Assembly: GCA_964602655.1 (NCBI GenBank)
Contig: CAZRSF010000024.1
Coordinates: forward strand, 1 to 64,000
Source: Moduliflexus sp964602655
GTDB taxonomy: Bacteria > Moduliflexota > Moduliflexia > Moduliflexales > Moduliflexaceae
Length of the DNA: 64,000 nucleotides
Direction: 5' to 3'
A program made the position numbers and the translations under genes. Under the pieces are notes generated by a model. It had not been told where the DNA came from, ran no database searches, and saw only the letters and a program-made list of their open reading frames with translations. Below are positions 15,113 through 23,787 of this stretch, piece by piece (position 1 is the stretch's first letter; every line of letters starts with the position of its first letter).

Positions 15113-15739
15113 ATGGAACGTCAAACGTTTCGATTGGTGCTGGCTTCTCCGTTCACATGGTTGGCGATTGTGGTAATCGTCGGACTGGAAACGGCATTTT
15201 ACCGTTGGTTTCAGCCGCCCTTCATGCTCGCTGCGGTGATGATCGGGCTGGGAGGCATCTTGCTGTTGATCTGGCCTGTGCTGCTTCTGCGCTCGCAGGC
15301 TTTCCGCGCTGTCTATAAGGAGATGCCGTACAAATCGGATGTCTCAGAATTGCAAAAAGGCTTAAAATCGTGTCATGCGTCGTTCCGAGCGCCTGCCGAA
15401 GAATGCATTGTGATGATTGAAAAGATTCAACAAGAATTTCAAGCGGATACATTTCAGGGAGATTTGGAACGGATTATCGAGAATCTCATGGAACTCACCC
15501 AAAATCATTTGCAATTGACATCGCGTTTGGAACGATTCGGCACGCCGCAGCAAAAGCAACTGATGCAAAGCATTCTGGATCAGCAAGTGCGTTCTGTCGA
15601 AAATTCGCTGACCACGCTGCGAGCTTTCAGCGGCAATCTCACCCTGTTAGAAGCGAACCCGGAAGATATTGAAAAAATCGGCAGCGACCTGCGCGCTGTC
15701 AATCAGGAATTGGAACATGTGATTCAAAAGGAGGTTTGA
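15113..15739 (+). CDS. Membrane-anchored coiled-coil protein
   Basis: A 208-residue protein: two N-terminal membrane helices (about 10-27 and 35-57), then a cytoplasmic or periplasmic helical domain with coiled-coil character (for example IMIEKIQQEF, SLTTLRAFSGNLTLLEANPEDIEKI). AAAAGGAG lies just before ATG 15113. Its stop (15737-15739) lies inside the ribosome site of the binding-protein/VWA gene, so the two are translated together. The family is not recognised; two-helix coiled-coil proteins beside VWA proteins occur in toxic-anion-resistance-type loci, but that similarity is only in layout. Confidence 0.65.
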   Translation: MERQTFRLVLASPFTWLAIVVIVGLETAFYRWFQPPFMLAAVMIGLGGILLLIWPVLLLRSQAFRAVYKEMPYKSDVSELQKGLKSCHASFRAPAEECIVMIEKIQQEFQADTFQGDLERIIENLMELTQNHLQLTSRLERFGTPQQKQLMQSILDQQVRSVENSLTTLRAFSGNLTLLEANPEDIEKIGSDLRAVNQELEHVIQKEV

Positions 15740-15741
15740 CT

Positions 15742-17448
15742 ATGAAAAAGGCGCTTACGTGGTTTATCGTATTCGACATCATTATCGCTGCTGGCGTGGT
15801 GTTTTACTTTGCTGGCGGCGCGAATCTGTTTCAGAGCGGCCCGTTGTCTTATGAAAACGCCGTGACTCGGCTAACAAAACTTGTCAAGAAAGTAGATTGG
15901 TCTGAAAACCTTGTCCAGCGCCGGGCGCAGATTCAACTCACCGCCGGGCAGGATATGGCGCAAATGCTGCCGGACATTTCCCGCTTTCCGTTGATGAATC
16001 AGCCGCAGACCGGCGGCAGCGACATCGTTGTAGAAATTTTCGCGTCCACCGAAAAATCAGGCTCAGGCACGGATGGCTGGATGGTGGAAGTGGCGGAAGC
16101 CTTCAATGCGCAGGACGTTCGCTTGAAAAGCGGCCAACGCGCGAAAGTCGTGATTCGGAAGATCGCGTCCGGCACGGCGTATGAATTTATCGCGTCCCGC
16201 AAATACTTGCCGGACGCCTTCTCCCCATCCTCCGAACTCTGGGTGCAGATGGCGGCGGCGCATTCGGTGACGATGACGCCGATTCGCACCAAACTCGCCG
16301 GCAATGTCGCGGGCGTGGTGATGAAAAAAGCGGTAGCGGATCAAATGCGGGCGAAATACGGAACGTTGGATGTCAAAAATCTGATTGACGCCGTCGTACA
16401 GGGCAATTTGGCGATGGGCTACACCGATCCGTTTGCCAGCAGCACGGGCTTGAATTTTCTGTTTACCGTCTTAGCCACATTTGCAGGCGGCAACGAACAG
16501 ACGATGTTAGACCCGTCGGTCGTCAGCGCGTTCGAAAGTTTCCAGCGCGGCGTGCCGTTCGTCAGCCAGACGACGATGCAGATGCGGGATTCGGTCGAAA
16601 AAGGAGGGTCGCTCGATGCGTTCGTCATGGAATATCAGACGTTCGTCAAAACGCAGGTGCTGCAATCCGGTTATGAATTCCTGCCGTTCGGCGTCCGGCA
16701 TGACAATCCGCTGTACGCCGTCGGCGCGCTCGGTCAGGAAAAGATGGAGGCATTAGAGCAATTCGCAAAATTTGCGGAGCAGCCTAAATATCAGAAATCG
16801 GCGACAGATTACGGTTTCAATCCGCCGATAGATTACACATCGCCGTTTGCGGTTCCGTCCGGGGCAGTGTTGATCCAGGCGCAGCAACTCTGGAAACAGA
16901 AAAAAGACGCGGGACGACCGATTTCGGCCATTTTCCTCTGCGATGTGAGCGGTTCGATGAACGGCAGCCGTCTCAATGCTCTGAAAAAATCGTTGCTCGG
17001 CGGCGGCGAGTTCATCGGTTCTGAAAATTCGATTGGGCTTGTCGTCTTCAACCATGCTGTCAGCGTCACGCTTCCGATCCAGCCATTCAATCTCTCGCAT
17101 AAAGCGGCCTTTCACGCAGCGGTAGAAGATATGAGCGCAGGCGGTCAAACGGCGATGTACAGCGGCATTGCCGTGTCATTATCCATGCTGCTTCAGGAAA
17201 AGCAGAAGAATCCGAATGCGAAAACCACGCTGTTCGTGCTGACGGACGGGGAAACGAACAACGGCTTGAAATTCGACGACGTGCGCCCCGTGATTCAGGC
17301 GCTCGGCATTCCGATTTATACGATTGGTTACGAGGCGAATCTGCCCGTATTGCAAGAGCTTTCGTCCATCGTAGAAGCCGCCAGCATCAATGCGGATGAA
17401 GGCGAAGTGCAATATAAAATCGGCGCATTGTTGAACGCGCAAATGTAA
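15742..17448 (+). CDS. Solute-binding-protein/von Willebrand A chimera
   Basis: A 568-residue protein with an N-terminal membrane anchor (about 7-26). Residues about 90-310 resemble an SBP_bac_11-type periplasmic binding domain (VVEIFASTEKSGSGTDGWMVEVAEAFN; GYTDPFASSTGLNFL). Residues about 390-550 are a von Willebrand A domain with a complete metal-dependent adhesion site: DVSGS near 398, the threonine in GGQTAMYSG near 468, and the aspartate in VLTDGETN near 500. Proteins with this order are known in several phyla but have no established function; binding of a ligand may be passed to a VWA partner interaction. AGGAGG (15729-15734) precedes ATG 15742. It is the central gene of the envelope cluster. 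Confidence 0.8.
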   Translation: MKKALTWFIVFDIIIAAGVVFYFAGGANLFQSGPLSYENAVTRLTKLVKKVDWSENLVQRRAQIQLTAGQDMAQMLPDISRFPLMNQPQTGGSDIVVEIFASTEKSGSGTDGWMVEVAEAFNAQDVRLKSGQRAKVVIRKIASGTAYEFIASRKYLPDAFSPSSELWVQMAAAHSVTMTPIRTKLAGNVAGVVMKKAVADQMRAKYGTLDVKNLIDAVVQGNLAMGYTDPFASSTGLNFLFTVLATFAGGNEQTMLDPSVVSAFESFQRGVPFVSQTTMQMRDSVEKGGSLDAFVMEYQTFVKTQVLQSGYEFLPFGVRHDNPLYAVGALGQEKMEALEQFAKFAEQPKYQKSATDYGFNPPIDYTSPFAVPSGAVLIQAQQLWKQKKDAGRPISAIFLCDVSGSMNGSRLNALKKSLLGGGEFIGSENSIGLVVFNHAVSVTLPIQPFNLSHKAAFHAAVEDMSAGGQTAMYSGIAVSLSMLLQEKQKNPNAKTTLFVLTDGETNNGLKFDDVRPVIQALGIPIYTIGYEANLPVLQELSSIVEAASINADEGEVQYKIGALLNAQM

Positions 17449-17459
17449 GAGGAGCAGTA

Positions 17460-17490
17460 AACCTCACAGGTTTTGAAAACCTGTGAGGTT
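17460..17490. repeat. Intergenic palindrome (aacctcacagg type)
   Basis: Perfect 14-base arms (aacctcacaggttt / aaacctgtgaggtt) around a short loop, immediately after the VWA gene. The arm sequence differs from the ccctg type, but size, loop and position are alike. Confidence 0.8.
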
Positions 17491-17512
17491 TCGCTGAAAA
17501 AATATTTCGCGT

Positions 17513-17926
17513 ATGAAACCATTTATCGTCTGGCTCAGTATCACCGTCAGCCTTTTCGGAGTATGCGGCGGCGCGTATCATGTCTATCTTACGCAGAACC
17601 CGCGCAAAATTTTCGTCGCCGTAGATTCATCGTTTCAGATGAATGCCGTCTGGCAGCGCGTTCCCGCAGCATTAGCGACGATAGAACAGCAGCGTTACGC
17701 GCAATTCGCGCTGGCGACGGAGAAAATCAAAATTCACGGCTGGTCGTCAAGACTGCAATTAGGCACGCTTGTGCCGTATGCTCCGCGCAACTTCTCGAAA
17801 TTAGAGAGCGGGACTGAATATCCCGAAATGGCTGAGGCCGCGCAAAAATACCTGATTACGACGATGTTGGACGCCGCGCAAACGGAGAAGCTTCGCAATT
17901 GGCGCATGATTCAACTCGTGCCATAA
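17513..17926 (+). CDS. Single-span envelope protein, function unknown
   Basis: A 137-residue protein with one N-terminal membrane anchor (about 4-24) and a periplasmic domain beginning NPRKIFVAVDSSFQMN, which looks like the first strand and loop of a short VWA-like domain (D-x-S-x-x-M) without the rest of the metal site. This weak similarity to the neighbouring VWA gene suggests a shortened partner, but it is inference. No good ribosome site is visible before ATG 17513. Confidence 0.55.
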   Translation: MKPFIVWLSITVSLFGVCGGAYHVYLTQNPRKIFVAVDSSFQMNAVWQRVPAALATIEQQRYAQFALATEKIKIHGWSSRLQLGTLVPYAPRNFSKLESGTEYPEMAEAAQKYLITTMLDAAQTEKLRNWRMIQLVP

Positions 17927-17943
17927 TTCGAAAGGAGACACCG

Positions 17944-18612
17944 ATGATCATTCGGAAAAAACAGATTGGCATACGCAGCGTGGTTTTGCTGCTGCTGTTT
18001 GTTATTTCAGGATGCAATAACGAACAGAATATCTTCTTCGACAGCCCGACCGAGCCTAACAGCATCACACCTCTTTACAACTTTTATGCCGGAGCGACAA
18101 AAGACCAGGGATTTGGCGTGTACAAAGGCCACGAACATTTTTTGATTCAAGTTCCGGCAGGCGAATATCTGTTGCAATACGTCACGCAAATCGGCCAATT
18201 TTACATCGTCTTCCGGGCGGAGAAAAATGCGCTGCTGACCATCGGTTTGACGACTGGGGGAGAAGTTCTGAGCGCCACAGTGTTTCCCGGCCGCATCACC
18301 GACACATCGAATCCCCGTCCGTTCGGCGTTGTCACCGTGTTTTCCGAATTCGGCGCGACAGGATCGGGAGAACATCTGTTTGCGAAAAGCGATAACAGCG
18401 GCATCCTGCTGATCGGCGGCGTCGGGATCGAATACACGCCCGGAGATTCGTATTTCAGATTACATATTCCCGTCGGCGGCACGTATCGCCTGACCTACAT
18501 CACGCAGAAAGGACGCTTCGAAACCGAGTTCACGGTCGAAGATAACACGACAAAAGAGATCGGCCTGTCGGATGGCGATCTCGTCCGGGAAGCGTATATT
18601 GTCAAAAAATAG
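17944..18612 (+). CDS. Lipoprotein, beta-rich, function unknown
   Basis: A 222-residue lipoprotein: positively charged start, hydrophobic stretch, lipobox VISGC at about residue 22. AAAGGAG at 17932-17938 precedes ATG 17944. The body is beta-rich with an internal repeat: HFLIQVPAGEYLLQYVTQIGQFYIVFRAEKNALLTIGLTTG (about 60-100) and YFRLHIPVGGTYRLTYITQKGRFETEFTVEDNTTKEIGLSDG (about 172-212) are two copies of one module. The module has no name I recognise; it could bind ligand or protein on the outer membrane. Confidence 0.65.
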   Translation: MIIRKKQIGIRSVVLLLLFVISGCNNEQNIFFDSPTEPNSITPLYNFYAGATKDQGFGVYKGHEHFLIQVPAGEYLLQYVTQIGQFYIVFRAEKNALLTIGLTTGGEVLSATVFPGRITDTSNPRPFGVVTVFSEFGATGSGEHLFAKSDNSGILLIGGVGIEYTPGDSYFRLHIPVGGTYRLTYITQKGRFETEFTVEDNTTKEIGLSDGDLVREAYIVKK

Positions 18613-18628
18613 AGGGGAGGAAATATCT

Positions 18629-19243
18629 ATGTTGATACGAAAGATATGGCGTTCTCGTCTGGTGATCCTCTGCTGCGGTTTCCTGCTTTTTACGACTGGA
18701 TGCGGCCTGTCCGAAATGTTCGGCGGCAGCGGCGCGGAAAAAATTACCGAGCCGTGCATCGAACTGATTCCGTTGACAACGCCCACGCCAGCGCCGGTTA
18801 TCACGGTGACGCCTGCACCGGAAAACACGCCTCAACCGGGCGACACTCCGACGCCGCCTGAAGCATGTGGGGACGCGCCGGGGATCGTGCTGATTTGCGA
18901 TGGCGAGCCGGTGGATGATACGCCGATCACGGTGATTACGCCGCCGCCGACCCCGATTCCGATAATCTCACATCAATCCTATACCATTCAGGTTGCGTTA
19001 ACTTACGATCCGTTCAATCCGGCTTGCCTCGGAACTACAATGACGCCGCCTGGCCCATTGCTCAACGTTTCTGCTGGTACGATTCAACAATTCATCGTCG
19101 CAACGAATTCGACATGTGACAATGTGGATGTTTTTCAATCTCCGCCCGGGTCATTATTATTCACTGCATTCGGTTTTCCTTCTGTTACGGTAAACGTCGG
19201 ACCGGTGAATCAGAATTTATTTATTTCACTGTATGTTTACTGA
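18629..19243 (+). CDS. Lipoprotein with proline/threonine-rich linker
   Basis: A 204-residue lipoprotein with lipobox TTGC (about residue 25) and ribosome site GGGGAGGAAA before ATG 18629. Residues about 45-120 form a Pro/Thr-rich linker (TPTPAPVITVTPAP; TPPPTPIPI) with two clusters of paired cysteines (CGDAPGIVLICDG). The last 80 residues are a beta-strand domain (SYTIQVALTYDPFNPACLG ... LFISLYVY). The linker would carry the domain across the periplasm or cell-surface layer. It closes the plus-strand envelope run. Confidence 0.65.
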   Translation: MLIRKIWRSRLVILCCGFLLFTTGCGLSEMFGGSGAEKITEPCIELIPLTTPTPAPVITVTPAPENTPQPGDTPTPPEACGDAPGIVLICDGEPVDDTPITVITPPPTPIPIISHQSYTIQVALTYDPFNPACLGTTMTPPGPLLNVSAGTIQQFIVATNSTCDNVDVFQSPPGSLLFTAFGFPSVTVNVGPVNQNLFISLYVY

Positions 19244-19252
19244 TAAAGCGAT

Positions 19253-19274
19253 GGGCGAACCGCTCGGTTCGCCC
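19253..19274 (+). terminator. Hairpin at the end of the envelope cluster
   Basis: A ten-base perfect stem GGGCGAACCG / CGGTTCGCCC with a two-base loop lies nine bases after the last lipoprotein gene and just before the convergent rph gene. Only a short T-stretch follows (TGTTTA), so it is a likely but weak transcription end for both strands. Confidence 0.5.
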
Positions 19275-19291
19275 TGTTTATGAAGGGAATA

Positions 19292-20029
19292 TTAGAGGTA
19301 TTTATCTAACAGCGTTTCGCCGAGGTAGGAGCGTTGAATTTTGATCAGGTCGTCAATGCCGCGTTTGGCGAGCGCTAACATGCTTTGCATCTGTTCCGGG
19401 GTGAACGGGTCTTCTTCCGCCGTGCCCTGAATTTCGACGAATTTGCCGCTGCCGGTCATGACGATATTCATATCCACTTCGGCCTTGGAATCCTCCGAGT
19501 AATTCAAATCCAACAAAATCTTGTTATTGACGATGCCGACGCTGGTGGCGGCGATAAAATCTTTCAGCGGCATCGTGTCTATGTCGTTGTTTTTGCGCAT
19601 GTAGGTCAAGGCATCGAACAAGGCGATGCAGCCGCCGGTAATCGAAGCGGTGCGCGTGCCGCCGTCGGCTTGAATGACATCGCAGTCAACCCAGATCGTG
19701 CGCTCGCCGAGCTTCGTCAAATCCACGACAGAGCGCAGACAGCGTCCGATCAGGCGTTGAATCTCCTGCGTGCGTCCATTCGGCGTCCCTTTCGAGATTT
19801 CGCGCTGCGTCCGGGTATGCGTGGAACGCGGCAGCATCCCATATTCCGCCGTGACCCAGCCTTTATTCATATTCCGCAAAAACGGCGGGACTTTATTTTC
19901 CACGCTGGCGGTGCAAATCACCTTCGTATCGCCGACTTCGATCAACACCGATCCTTCGGCGTGTTTGATATATCGCCGGGTAATTTTGACCTGACGCAAC
20001 TGATCCGACTGTCTTCCATCACTTCTCAT
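19292..20029 (-). CDS. rph: Ribonuclease PH
   Basis: A 245-residue phosphorolytic 3'-5' exoribonuclease that trims tRNA 3' ends. The N-terminus MRSDGRQSDQLRQVKITR and the conserved EYGMLPRSTHTRTQRE, RTQEIQRLIGRCLR, CDVIQADGGTRTASITG and DLNYSEDSKAEVDMNIVMT are all RNase PH signatures; the RPH arginine and aspartates for phosphate and metal binding are present. Length is normal. It stands next to the GerMN/amidase genes on the same strand, a neighbourhood also seen in other bacteria where rph follows a GerM gene. Confidence 0.95.
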   Translation of the reverse strand: MRSDGRQSDQLRQVKITRRYIKHAEGSVLIEVGDTKVICTASVENKVPPFLRNMNKGWVTAEYGMLPRSTHTRTQREISKGTPNGRTQEIQRLIGRCLRSVVDLTKLGERTIWVDCDVIQADGGTRTASITGGCIALFDALTYMRKNNDIDTMPLKDFIAATSVGIVNNKILLDLNYSEDSKAEVDMNIVMTGSGKFVEIQGTAEEDPFTPEQMQSMLALAKRGIDDLIKIQRSYLGETLLDKYL

Positions 20030-20102
20030 GCGTTCTATCCTTTCTTGCTTGCGCGTTGACGAATCCTCCTCGCCCCTCTTGTATTGGGGTGGGGGAGGAA
20101 TA

Positions 20103-20681
20103 TTACGAATCCAGTAATAAGACGTTCGAAAAGGGCTTGCGGCAATCTATATGACCGGCTACGGTCTCGATTTCCGCCCCTTCCACCAGAATTTGCACAT
20201 GTTTGATCGCCTGAAAATTCAACAGCACCGTATTGACTAACGCCGTCACAGTGGCTGCTTCCGCGTTCAATCCGCCCACATGCCGATCCTGGAGATTGCG
20301 ATTCATGTTGAGATACAAAATCCCCCCGTTACTCAAAAAGACATTCAGCAGTGCCGTTCCTTCCGGCAACGCAGGGTTCCGCGCGTCCGCATCGGGCTGA
20401 ATCAAGAGCGTGATCGCCTGCGTCACTTCTTCCAGGAGATCATCCCGTTTTTCAATTTCGCGAATCGCTCTGGTCAATGAACCTGTCGCATCGCTGACGA
20501 ACAGCGTGACTTCTCGATTTCGCCCTTCCAGCATGTCCGACGTTGCAGGCGTCGCAACGGGAAAACCTGGCAGCCGCGGCAGCGCGTCGGCCATCCCTTG
20601 AGGAGAAGACGTGTACAAATACCACGTTCCGCCCACAAGTCCGGCGATGAGCAGAACCACCACAATCCACCATTTCGACAT
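20103..20681 (-). CDS. GerMN-domain membrane-anchored protein
   Basis: A 192-residue protein with one N-terminal membrane helix (about 4-22) and a periplasmic GerMN domain (about 55-190): VTLFVSDATGSLTRAIREI, then ALLNVFLSNGGILYLNMNRNL and TVTALVNTVLLNFQAIKHVQILVEG. GerMN domains occur in spore-germination GerM and in many Gram-negative cell-envelope proteins, where they are found next to amidases. Its start overlaps the stop of the amidase gene by one base (TAATG at 20679-20683), so amidase and GerMN protein are made together; a shared job at peptidoglycan is likely. Confidence 0.85.
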   Translation of the reverse strand: MSKWWIVVVLLIAGLVGGTWYLYTSSPQGMADALPRLPGFPVATPATSDMLEGRNREVTLFVSDATGSLTRAIREIEKRDDLLEEVTQAITLLIQPDADARNPALPEGTALLNVFLSNGGILYLNMNRNLQDRHVGGLNAEAATVTALVNTVLLNFQAIKHVQILVEGAEIETVAGHIDCRKPFSNVLLLDS

Positions 20682-22207
20682 TACAATTCCTCTCCCTTTT
20701 TAAAGGCCGCGATGCCGTCTGCGATTGCGCCGATCAGCAGTTGTTGAAATGCGTCCTGCGTCATGTTCTGACGGCCACCCGCATTGGACGCATACCCGAT
20801 TTCGATATGCACCGACGGCATCGTTGCGCCTTTCAAGGTGAAGAGCGGCGCGCGTTTGACGACCGCCCGCGCCCCGTTATTACGAGCGCGATAGGCCGCG
20901 ACAATCTGTTCCGCCAGTCGCTTGCTCTGTTCGAGATATTTGGCCTGCGCGTAATCCAGCACTTGCGCTTTCGCGCCTTGCGGCATATCCAAACTGCCGT
21001 AATCCATGACATACACCTCGAATCCGCCCGGCTGATCCGAGGTGGAATTATTGACATGCAGGCTGATAAACACGTCGGCGCGGTTGCTGTTGGCGATGGT
21101 GGCGCGCATTTCGCCGGAAAGAAAATCGTCGCCTTCGCGCGTCAATGTCGCGGACACGCCCAAACGTTCGACAAGATAGGGGCTGAGCAGTTTGCCGAGA
21201 TGCAACGTCAACTGCTTTTCCAAAAGCGCAGGCGTCGCATCGGCTGCTGGCACAACGACGACGCCTTGATCACTGCCGCCATGACCGGGATCGATCACAA
21301 TCGTTTTCAACGAGAATGGCTGACTGACGGCGATCTCTCCCTCTTTTCCGGGCGTGGTCAAATCCTGCTCGACAATTGTTTCAGACGTCTCCGAGGCTTG
21401 CTCGTCTGTCGCGGTTTCTTCAGGTTCGGGCGTCGGCGTTTCTTCTTCTGCAATCGCCTCATCTGTCGTGAAGACGTCTATAATCAAGCGCGGCGGATTG
21501 TCTTTCGTCTTATGCGCATAGCGGACAAACTCCTCGCCTAAACGTACTATAATCTGCGTCGTGCCGAAGCTATCAATCACCTTGACGTGCTTTACCGCCG
21601 TATTATTGATTTGCAACGGATTATCCTGGATATTGAATGTGGCCTGCGGCAATTCGAAAATCAGCAGCGATGGAAGTTTTTCCGTAATTTTATAGGGGAC
21701 ACTCTGGCTCAATTGCACGGCAATACGAGTATAATCAGCGTAGGGACTGGCATACAAGCTGCGTAACTCCAAATTTTCGATTCCGACCGTGATGCGTCGC
21801 TGCTGGCTGTCCCACAGCAGGTCATATTCATAAATCAGCGGCAGCGTTTTGGTCAGAAATTCCAGCGGCACCATGACGACGCCTTCGATTTTTCGCGCCG
21901 GAAACGTTACCGGATACGAACGTTTCGCCGAAATCACATTCGGCTGATCCGGGAAAAATGAGAGACTCTTTTCGCCATACTGCAAAACGATGCGTCCATC
22001 AGGCTCAACCTCTGATTGCAATTGAAACATGTTGGCGAATTTTTCAAGCTGCACATATTCGGTCTGCCCTTCATTGATCGTAAACAAGGTGTAGCGCAGA
22101 TTGTCGTTATTGAAAAAGACTTCCACCGTTCCGGCAGTAGCCGCCGACACGACGCCGCAAAGGAGAGACAGAATGAACGCGCTGATGCGCACAGAAGCGT
22201 TGACCAT
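20681..22207 (-). CDS. N-acetylmuramoyl-L-alanine amidase (AmiC-like)
   Basis: A 508-residue secreted amidase that cuts the bond between MurNAc and the stem peptide. Start ATG 22207 gives a proper signal peptide (VRISAFILSLLCGVVSAATAG); the frame is open upstream without one. Layout: a copper-amine-oxidase-like N-terminal domain (about 30-145), an AMIN domain (about 155-250) for envelope targeting, an acidic Glu/Thr-rich linker, then Amidase_3 (about 305-505) with zinc ligands in IDPGHGG (His), SLHVN (His) and the catalytic glutamate in VHIEIGYASN. It is coupled to the GerMN gene. Confidence 0.9.
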   Translation of the reverse strand: MVNASVRISAFILSLLCGVVSAATAGTVEVFFNNDNLRYTLFTINEGQTEYVQLEKFANMFQLQSEVEPDGRIVLQYGEKSLSFFPDQPNVISAKRSYPVTFPARKIEGVVMVPLEFLTKTLPLIYEYDLLWDSQQRRITVGIENLELRSLYASPYADYTRIAVQLSQSVPYKITEKLPSLLIFELPQATFNIQDNPLQINNTAVKHVKVIDSFGTTQIIVRLGEEFVRYAHKTKDNPPRLIIDVFTTDEAIAEEETPTPEPEETATDEQASETSETIVEQDLTTPGKEGEIAVSQPFSLKTIVIDPGHGGSDQGVVVVPAADATPALLEKQLTLHLGKLLSPYLVERLGVSATLTREGDDFLSGEMRATIANSNRADVFISLHVNNSTSDQPGGFEVYVMDYGSLDMPQGAKAQVLDYAQAKYLEQSKRLAEQIVAAYRARNNGARAVVKRAPLFTLKGATMPSVHIEIGYASNAGGRQNMTQDAFQQLLIGAIADGIAAFKKGEEL

Positions 22208-22350
22208 ACGATGTTTCCGATTCGATAGCAAAAAAATAGACAGAAACCAACAGACGCAGTTTGTGTTCATGACAAAAATTTTAAAGCACGGCATACGGAG
22301 AATGGCATCTTGTCAAGGTAAAATTAGAAAACGGCGCGGATTTCGCCTTG

Positions 22351-22773
22351 TTATTCGCGCCATTTCGTCAGCAATCGTTCGAAACGCTGATTCATCTGTC
22401 GGATTTTCCGGATGACCGCCGGATCGCCGTTCCAATGTTCTTGAATTGCTTCGGCGTTCGCAGGATTGCCTACAAGCCGAACCAGCATCACGCCTGCCAG
22501 CAGCGCGTCTTCGATGATGCCGAACGGCCCGGCAAGCAGTTCTGGCACGAGATCAATCGGAAACACCACGTAAATCAGTACGCTGAGAATGAAGATTTTA
22601 TCAAAAAAAGAAACGCGGGTATCCTCCAGAAGTTTGATCATCAGGCGCACCAAATCCGGCAGCAGCAACACGAAGCACATGGCACGCGCTCCTGGCTCGC
22701 GGAACCGCGCCGTTGCCCATGCTATCGCGCCGTCATGGATGCGATTGTACAGACTGAGATTTTTCTCGATCAT
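22351..22773 (-). CDS. DUF1232 (YkvA-like) membrane protein
   Basis: A 140-residue protein containing the DUF1232 core: DKIFILSVLIYVVFPIDLVPELLAGPFGIIEDALLAGVMLVRLV, with the typical YxxxPxDxxPE pattern. These are small membrane proteins of unknown role. Start ATG 22773 is chosen because the ORF upstream runs into the DMT transporter gene; the gap to that gene is 20 bases, so both are one transcript. Confidence 0.75.
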   Translation of the reverse strand: MIEKNLSLYNRIHDGAIAWATARFREPGARAMCFVLLLPDLVRLMIKLLEDTRVSFFDKIFILSVLIYVVFPIDLVPELLAGPFGIIEDALLAGVMLVRLVGNPANAEAIQEHWNGDPAVIRKIRQMNQRFERLLTKWRE

Positions 22774-22793
22774 CGTGTATTCGTCCCTGGTTC

Positions 22794-23645
22794 TTAATGC
22801 GGATAAATCATCAATAACGCCAACGAGGCCAACGCAATAAACACGTAATTCGTCCGGTTCAGCCGTTCTTTCCAAAAAAAGATACTGGTAATCGTGGAGA
22901 CTAAAATGATGCCGATGCCGTTAATCGGATAGACGACAATGCCCGGAAACTCTTGCAGCGCCCGCATAAAAAAATAACTGGCGAACAAGTTAATGACGCC
23001 GAGCACGCTGCCGAGCCGCAAGATTTCACGGTAAATCGACAGCTTTTGCCGAAACACCATCGTCAGCGAGACAAGAAACGCCGTGGGAAAAACAATCACG
23101 AGAAAATGCGCGGGATTCGCGACCAAAAAGAATTCGCGCTGGATTTTGAACCCGAAATTCGTAATGCCGTACACGAGAAACAGCATTAACCCCCAGGCCA
23201 ATCCATTATGGAAGATTTTCGACCAATTCGTCAGCAGCAGCCGTTCTTGCGTGGCAAACGACAGCGACACAAAAACGATAATGATTCCGGCGATTTGGAG
23301 CGGCTGTGGGATTTCAGCGAAAAAGAGGATCGACGCGAACGTCGGAATGACGGCGGACAGGCGCATCAGCGACACCGGAATGATCACGCCCAATTTTTTG
23401 ATCGCCTGGACCATCAGCCCATAGCTGCACACGAACAACACGCCTTGCACCATGCCCAACAAGACAAGATTCGGCGACATCAATTCCCACACCCGCAACG
23501 TTTCGCATCCTGAAAATGCCACGACGGAGCCGATCCCATAATTTACGGCAAATAAGGCAAACATCGGGATATTTTTTTCAGCGGCGTATTTGAAAATATG
23601 CGCAATTGTGACAGAGCATGCAATCGAAAGTAATAAAAATATCAT
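22794..23645 (-). CDS. EamA-type drug/metabolite transporter
   Basis: A 283-residue integral membrane protein with about ten hydrophobic helices arranged as two five-helix halves. The first half contains LGVIIPVSLMRLSAVIPTFASILFFAEIPQPLQIAGIIIVFVSL, the second FPGIVVYPINGIGIILVSTITSIFFWKERLNRTNYVFIALASLALL, the EamA repeat with its (F/W)xE motif. Substrate unknown. It is followed by the DUF1232 gene on the same strand. Confidence 0.8.
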   Translation of the reverse strand: MIFLLLSIACSVTIAHIFKYAAEKNIPMFALFAVNYGIGSVVAFSGCETLRVWELMSPNLVLLGMVQGVLFVCSYGLMVQAIKKLGVIIPVSLMRLSAVIPTFASILFFAEIPQPLQIAGIIIVFVSLSFATQERLLLTNWSKIFHNGLAWGLMLFLVYGITNFGFKIQREFFLVANPAHFLVIVFPTAFLVSLTMVFRQKLSIYREILRLGSVLGVINLFASYFFMRALQEFPGIVVYPINGIGIILVSTITSIFFWKERLNRTNYVFIALASLALLMIYPH

Positions 23646-23787
23646 AACGTCACAGTACGGATGTCCTGTTCACCTCACCTCTTCCAGCATGATAAACGCT
23701 CCCGCGCATTGACAACAGACAGATTCTCCAGTCTCATGCACTGTCAAACCGATTTGTTCTTGTCAAGATTTTTGGGGTTTTTCTTGC

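Noticed and set aside
19385..20059. 224-aa plus-strand ORF
   Set aside because: Antisense shadow of rph, which has all family motifs.
20741..21541. 266-aa plus-strand ORF
   Set aside because: It is the antisense shadow of the amidase gene, whose domains are unmistakable.
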